From the NCBI RefSeq assembly GCF_011751765.2, contig NZ_CP061169.1:2728001-2792000 (forward strand): 64,000 nt of DNA. Direction: 5' to 3'. The stretch is from Paramicrobacterium chengjingii. Lineage in GTDB: Bacteria > Actinomycetota > Actinomycetes > Actinomycetales > Microbacteriaceae. Below the pieces are notes generated by a model. That model saw only the letters and a program-made list of their open reading frames with translations. It ran no database searches and was not told the DNA's origin. Shown here piece after piece: positions 61,646 through 64,000 of this stretch (position 1 is its first letter; every line of letters starts with the position of its first letter). The translations under genes and the position numbers were made by a program.

Positions 61646-61654
61646 TGTCTGACA
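61646..61654. promoter_or_regulatory. Candidate operator in the divergent spacer
   Basis: TGTC-T-GACA, a short odd palindrome, lies midway between the uptake operon (start 61579) and the oxidoreductase gene (start 61706). GntR-type sites often have this half-site form, and Bacillus frl is GntR-regulated; no regulator gene is in the window. Confidence 0.3.
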
Positions 61655-61669
61655 TCTCCTACAGGGATC

Positions 61670-61699
61670 TTACAACCAATGTTGATTGTCGGATAGCAT
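61670..61699 (+). promoter_or_regulatory. Promoter of the leaderless oxidoreductase gene
   Basis: TTACAA (61670-61675), 18-bp spacer, TAGCAT (61694-61699). The expected start point coincides with the A of the ATG at 61706, so the mRNA is probably leaderless. Confidence 0.55.
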
Positions 61700-61705
61700 G
61701 TTGCA

Positions 61706-63130
61706 ATGCGATCTACATTCCGCCTGCGCACTCCTGTCGCTTATAGCGACGATGACCGCTCGTATTGGTTGAGGGATGTTGTGCGCACACCGCAGCCTTC
61801 ACTCGATAGCAGCACCGTCGCCGACGTCGCTATCATTGGCGGAGGCCTCACAGGATTGTGGACAGCAATACGTATAGCGGAGTTGGAGCCCACTAAGAAG
61901 GTGGTGCTTCTTGAAGCCTCGCGATGCGGCGATGGGGCTTCCGGACGCAACGGGGGCCAACTCCATTCTTGGTTTGACAGCCTCAAAGCGCTGACAGATG
62001 TAACTAACGAGCGTGAGGCGCTAGATCTCGCCGGAATGACAGTCGAAGCCATAGAAGAGCTGCGTGCGCTTCAAGAGGACCAGGGTTATGACCTGGGCCT
62101 CCGTCTTGACGGCTGGCTTTGGACAGCAAGCGCGAGCTCACAAGAGGGTTCTTGGACCGAAACGCAGGAGAGTGCACGGCGAAACGGGAAACACCCCTAT
62201 CGAACGATTGATCGGGAAGAGATTCGACAGCGTACAGGTTCTGCAGTCTCGTATCTCGGCGTAGAAGAAGAGCTGGCCGGAACCGTGCATCCAGGCAAGC
62301 TGATGGTTAGCCTCGCGCATTACGCAATCTCTAAAGGCGTAGTCATATTTGAACAATCAGCAGTTCGCTCAATCACACTTGGGCGCCCAGTTGTAGTGTC
62401 CACTGAAAATGCCACAGTGAGTGCGACATCCTGCGTGTTAGCGACAAACGTATGGGCAAGCTCGATACCGGATATTCGCAAGCACATGTATGCGGTCGAC
62501 TCACAGGTGATAGCTACAGAGCCAATTCCTCAACGCCTTGATGACATCGGGTGGCGTGACGGGGAAGCAATTTGTGACTCACAGAACCAAGTTCTGTACT
62601 ACCAGCGCACGTTAGACGGACGAGTGGTTTTCGGACGCGGAAGCGGTGGACCCGTGTACCGTGACCACCTCGGCCAAAAGCAGAGCAGACATCCACGATG
62701 GAGAAAGGACACGATCAAGGAGTTCCACCGAGTTTATCCGTCGCTGAAAGACGTCGCGATTGATCATGACTGGGTGGGCGCCATCGACTGCGTACCGAGC
62801 CACATCCCGATTATTGGCCACCTTCGAGCCCAAAAGAACTTTGTCTACGCCGTCGGATGGAACGGAACCGGCCTTGCTCAAATTCCAGCATGCAGTCGAA
62901 TCATAGCGAACCTGGCTCTAGAGAAAGACAACCGGTGGGCACAAAGTGGTCTGGTCAATCAAAAGAACCTGAAGAGACTTCCTCCAGAACCATTCCGGTT
63001 CATCGGAGCTTGGATTGTCAGGGCAGCTATCGTCCGGCAGAACCGCGCAGCCATTTTAAATAAGAGTGTGGGCCCAGTGACCGCGCTCATCGTGAAGCTG
63101 ATGCCCAAGGGTACGAGCGAACACAGTTGA
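61706..63130 (+). CDS. DAO/DadA-type FAD-dependent amine oxidoreductase
   Basis: 474 aa. FAD-binding motif VADVAIIGGGLTGLWTAIRI at 38-57, then EASRCGDGASGRNGGQLHSW, the GASGRNGG segment of gamma-glutamylputrescine- and glycine-oxidase-like proteins. C-terminal FAD-closing VYAVGWNGTGLAQIPACSR. It oxidises a C-N bond, giving imine and H2O2 or reduced carrier. Fungal amadoriases belong to the same superfamily, so oxidative deglycation of a fructosyl-amino acid is a candidate role. Divergent from the uptake operon and followed by HAD and pfkA genes. Confidence 0.85.
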   Translation: MRSTFRLRTPVAYSDDDRSYWLRDVVRTPQPSLDSSTVADVAIIGGGLTGLWTAIRIAELEPTKKVVLLEASRCGDGASGRNGGQLHSWFDSLKALTDVTNEREALDLAGMTVEAIEELRALQEDQGYDLGLRLDGWLWTASASSQEGSWTETQESARRNGKHPYRTIDREEIRQRTGSAVSYLGVEEELAGTVHPGKLMVSLAHYAISKGVVIFEQSAVRSITLGRPVVVSTENATVSATSCVLATNVWASSIPDIRKHMYAVDSQVIATEPIPQRLDDIGWRDGEAICDSQNQVLYYQRTLDGRVVFGRGSGGPVYRDHLGQKQSRHPRWRKDTIKEFHRVYPSLKDVAIDHDWVGAIDCVPSHIPIIGHLRAQKNFVYAVGWNGTGLAQIPACSRIIANLALEKDNRWAQSGLVNQKNLKRLPPEPFRFIGAWIVRAAIVRQNRAAILNKSVGPVTALIVKLMPKGTSEHS

Positions 63131-63159
63131 CGCCGCGGCGAGGAGAGGGATAGACGAGA

Positions 63160-63852
63160 ATGTTCAATGGCATTGTCTTCGATTGCGACGGAGTACTCGT
63201 CGACACTGAGCCGCTAAGCATGCGAGTAACTCAGAAAGCCGTCGCCGAGCTAGGTTGGCACCCCACAGTTGAGGAGCTCTACCGACTATTCCTCGGGTGC
63301 TCGAAGGAGCATCTTCAAAAAATCGTTGAGAAAAAGACGGGGCGCAAACTTACGCGCGACTGGCTCACTCCCTATCGTGCGTTTCGCAACGACCTGTTTC
63401 GACGCGAACTCACAGAAATTCACGGAATTTCTTTCGCGCTCGATCGCATCGACATGCCGATTGCTCTCGCCTCAAACAGTAGTCACGCACATATCGAGTT
63501 GGCTCTAGAAATTGTGGGACTCTTTCCACGCTTTCAACGGAACATTTCGAGCGCTGAAGACGTCGCACAAGGCAAACCAGCTCCCGATGTTTATCTACAC
63601 GCCGCGAATCAGTTGGGGCTTGACCCAACTGAATGTATGGCTGTTGATGACAGCCGCGCGGGGGTTGAGTCGGCGAAGGCAGCTGGGATGTATGTCCTCG
63701 CATATGAAACGCCCCTCACCCCTCGGGGCTCGTTCGACGACCTTGGAGTGAGCACGTTTAACAACATGCGAGAACTCCCCGGGCTGGTGAACAAGATCCG
63801 CACCGCCACGACGCGGTCAAATAGCAATGCACAGTCAGCGACCAGTTCATAG
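63160..63852 (+). CDS. HAD-superfamily phosphatase / beta-phosphoglucomutase-like
   Basis: 230 aa, 29 bases after the oxidoreductase. HAD motifs: FDCDGVLVDTEPLS (nucleophile Asp and acid Asp), IALASNSSHAHIEL, GKPAPDVYLHAANQLG, AVDDSRAGVESAKAAG. The helical cap in residues 15-90 places it with beta-phosphoglucomutase and sugar-phosphate phosphatases. A sugar phosphate from the island's pathway is a likely substrate. The C-terminus is a Ser/Thr-rich tail. Confidence 0.9.
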   Translation: MFNGIVFDCDGVLVDTEPLSMRVTQKAVAELGWHPTVEELYRLFLGCSKEHLQKIVEKKTGRKLTRDWLTPYRAFRNDLFRRELTEIHGISFALDRIDMPIALASNSSHAHIELALEIVGLFPRFQRNISSAEDVAQGKPAPDVYLHAANQLGLDPTECMAVDDSRAGVESAKAAGMYVLAYETPLTPRGSFDDLGVSTFNNMRELPGLVNKIRTATTRSNSNAQSATSS

Positions 63853-63871
63853 CGTCACGAGGAGGAATCAA

Positions 63872-64000
63872 ATGAAAGTTGCCATGTTGACTAGCGGTGG
63901 AGATTCACCAGGGCTCAACGCTGTAATACGAGGCGCAGTGCTCAATGGCACGATTCGATACGGAGCCGAGTTCGTCGGGTTTCGCTTCGGCTGGCAAGGA
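63872..64000 (+). CDS. pfkA: 6-phosphofructokinase, N-terminal part (runs off the window)
   Basis: First 43 codons only. ATG 63872 behind GGAGGAAT. Reads KVAMLTSGGDSPGLNAVIRG, the PFK nucleotide-binding start (TSGGDxPGxNAxIR), with Ser where many have Cys. ATP versus pyrophosphate use cannot be told because the deciding residues lie beyond the window. Same strand as the oxidase and HAD genes; would channel fructose-6-phosphate into glycolysis. Confidence 0.93.
   Translation, partial: MKVAMLTSGGDSPGLNAVIRGAVLNGTIRYGAEFVGFRFGWQG

Larger units (their letters stand above)
53149..64000. other. Putative catabolic genomic island adjoining tRNA-Gly
   Basis: From the tRNA 3' end to the window edge, sampled lines are about 53-57% G+C against 60% or more to the left, codon choice is less GC-biased, and the GGATGC motif is rarer. 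Content is purely catabolic and transport. No integrase, and no second copy of the tRNA end, is seen within the window, so the right boundary is outside and the island status is inferred. Confidence 0.45.

Noticed and set aside
53149..64000. Integrase, transposase or second tRNA-end copy for the island
   Set aside because: Looked for on both strands; none seen. The island claim therefore rests on composition and position only.
1..64000. Riboswitches, rRNA, insertion sequences or prophage genes
   Set aside because: No recognisable riboswitch core, rRNA segment, transposase or phage structural gene was found.

Overview
The window reads as chromosome of a high-GC Gram-positive actinobacterium, most likely family Microbacteriaceae. 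Evidence: GC of about 62% over the first 53 kb, many leaderless or GTG starts, an HspR/HAIR-controlled dnaK-grpE-dnaJ-hspR operon, a DUF222/HNH (13E12-type) protein, clpS next to a DUF2017 gene, two-gene clpP operons, and PspC-linked histidine kinases. Species cannot be fixed from sequence reading alone.

Layout. 0-7 kb: two NarL-type two-component systems around an N-domain-less clpB (with a textbook HAIR operator) and a DinB-like gene. 7-13.3 kb: DUF222/HNH protein, DHA2 drug exporter, NtaA-type flavin monooxygenase, glycosyltransferase. 13.3-13.6 kb: a frameshifted remnant of a DUF4143-type ATPase, not otherwise visible as a gene. 13.6-21.3 kb: BmrR-like MerR regulator with a 19-bp-spacer promoter, glutathionyl-hydroquinone-reductase-like protein, hydrolase, clpS/DUF2017, Gfo/Idh oxidoreductase, VOC protein, folA-thyA, rRNA methyltransferase-like gene. 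21.3-23.5 kb: three tandem paralogous membrane proteins. 23.6-27.8 kb: the DnaK operon. 28-37 kb: NhaD-like antiporter, a lipoprotein/PKD secreted pair, a PspC envelope-stress module (kinase, regulator, PspC-Toastrack-like protein), TM2 protein, UMF1-like MFS. 37-38 kb: a RIO-type kinase behind a 19-codon leader ORF. 38-44.9 kb: one operon of ROK regulator, ABC sugar importer without ATPase, GH4 glycosidase and BadF-type kinase. 45-50.6 kb: FAD desaturase-like protein, ABC exporter, Ser/Thr kinase. 50.6-53 kb: an accessory Clp protease locus and dcd. 53.07 kb: tRNA-Gly(CCC), followed by a lower-GC catabolic block to the window end.

The most interesting locus is 50.6-52.4 kb: clpP1-clpP2 facing an XRE regulator of the PopR/ClgR kind. 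ClpP2 has lost its catalytic serine (Ser to Ala), the regulator ends in a Leu-Ala-Ala degron-like tail, four CTGCTCT half-sites lie at exact 15-bp steps before clpP1, and the same operator recurs upstream of the regulator. I infer a proteolytic feedback loop controlling a one-active/one-dead ClpP complex.

The second is 53.1-64 kb: downstream of the tRNA-Gly 3' end, with lower GC and fewer GGATGC motifs, sits a set whose transcription order (binding protein, permease, permease, PfkB kinase) equals Bacillus frlO-frlN-frlM-frlD, with a FrcBCA-like importer, an M20 peptidase, a divergent DadA-type oxidase, a HAD phosphatase and pfkA. I infer an island for taking up and degrading Amadori (fructosyl-amino acid) or related compounds.
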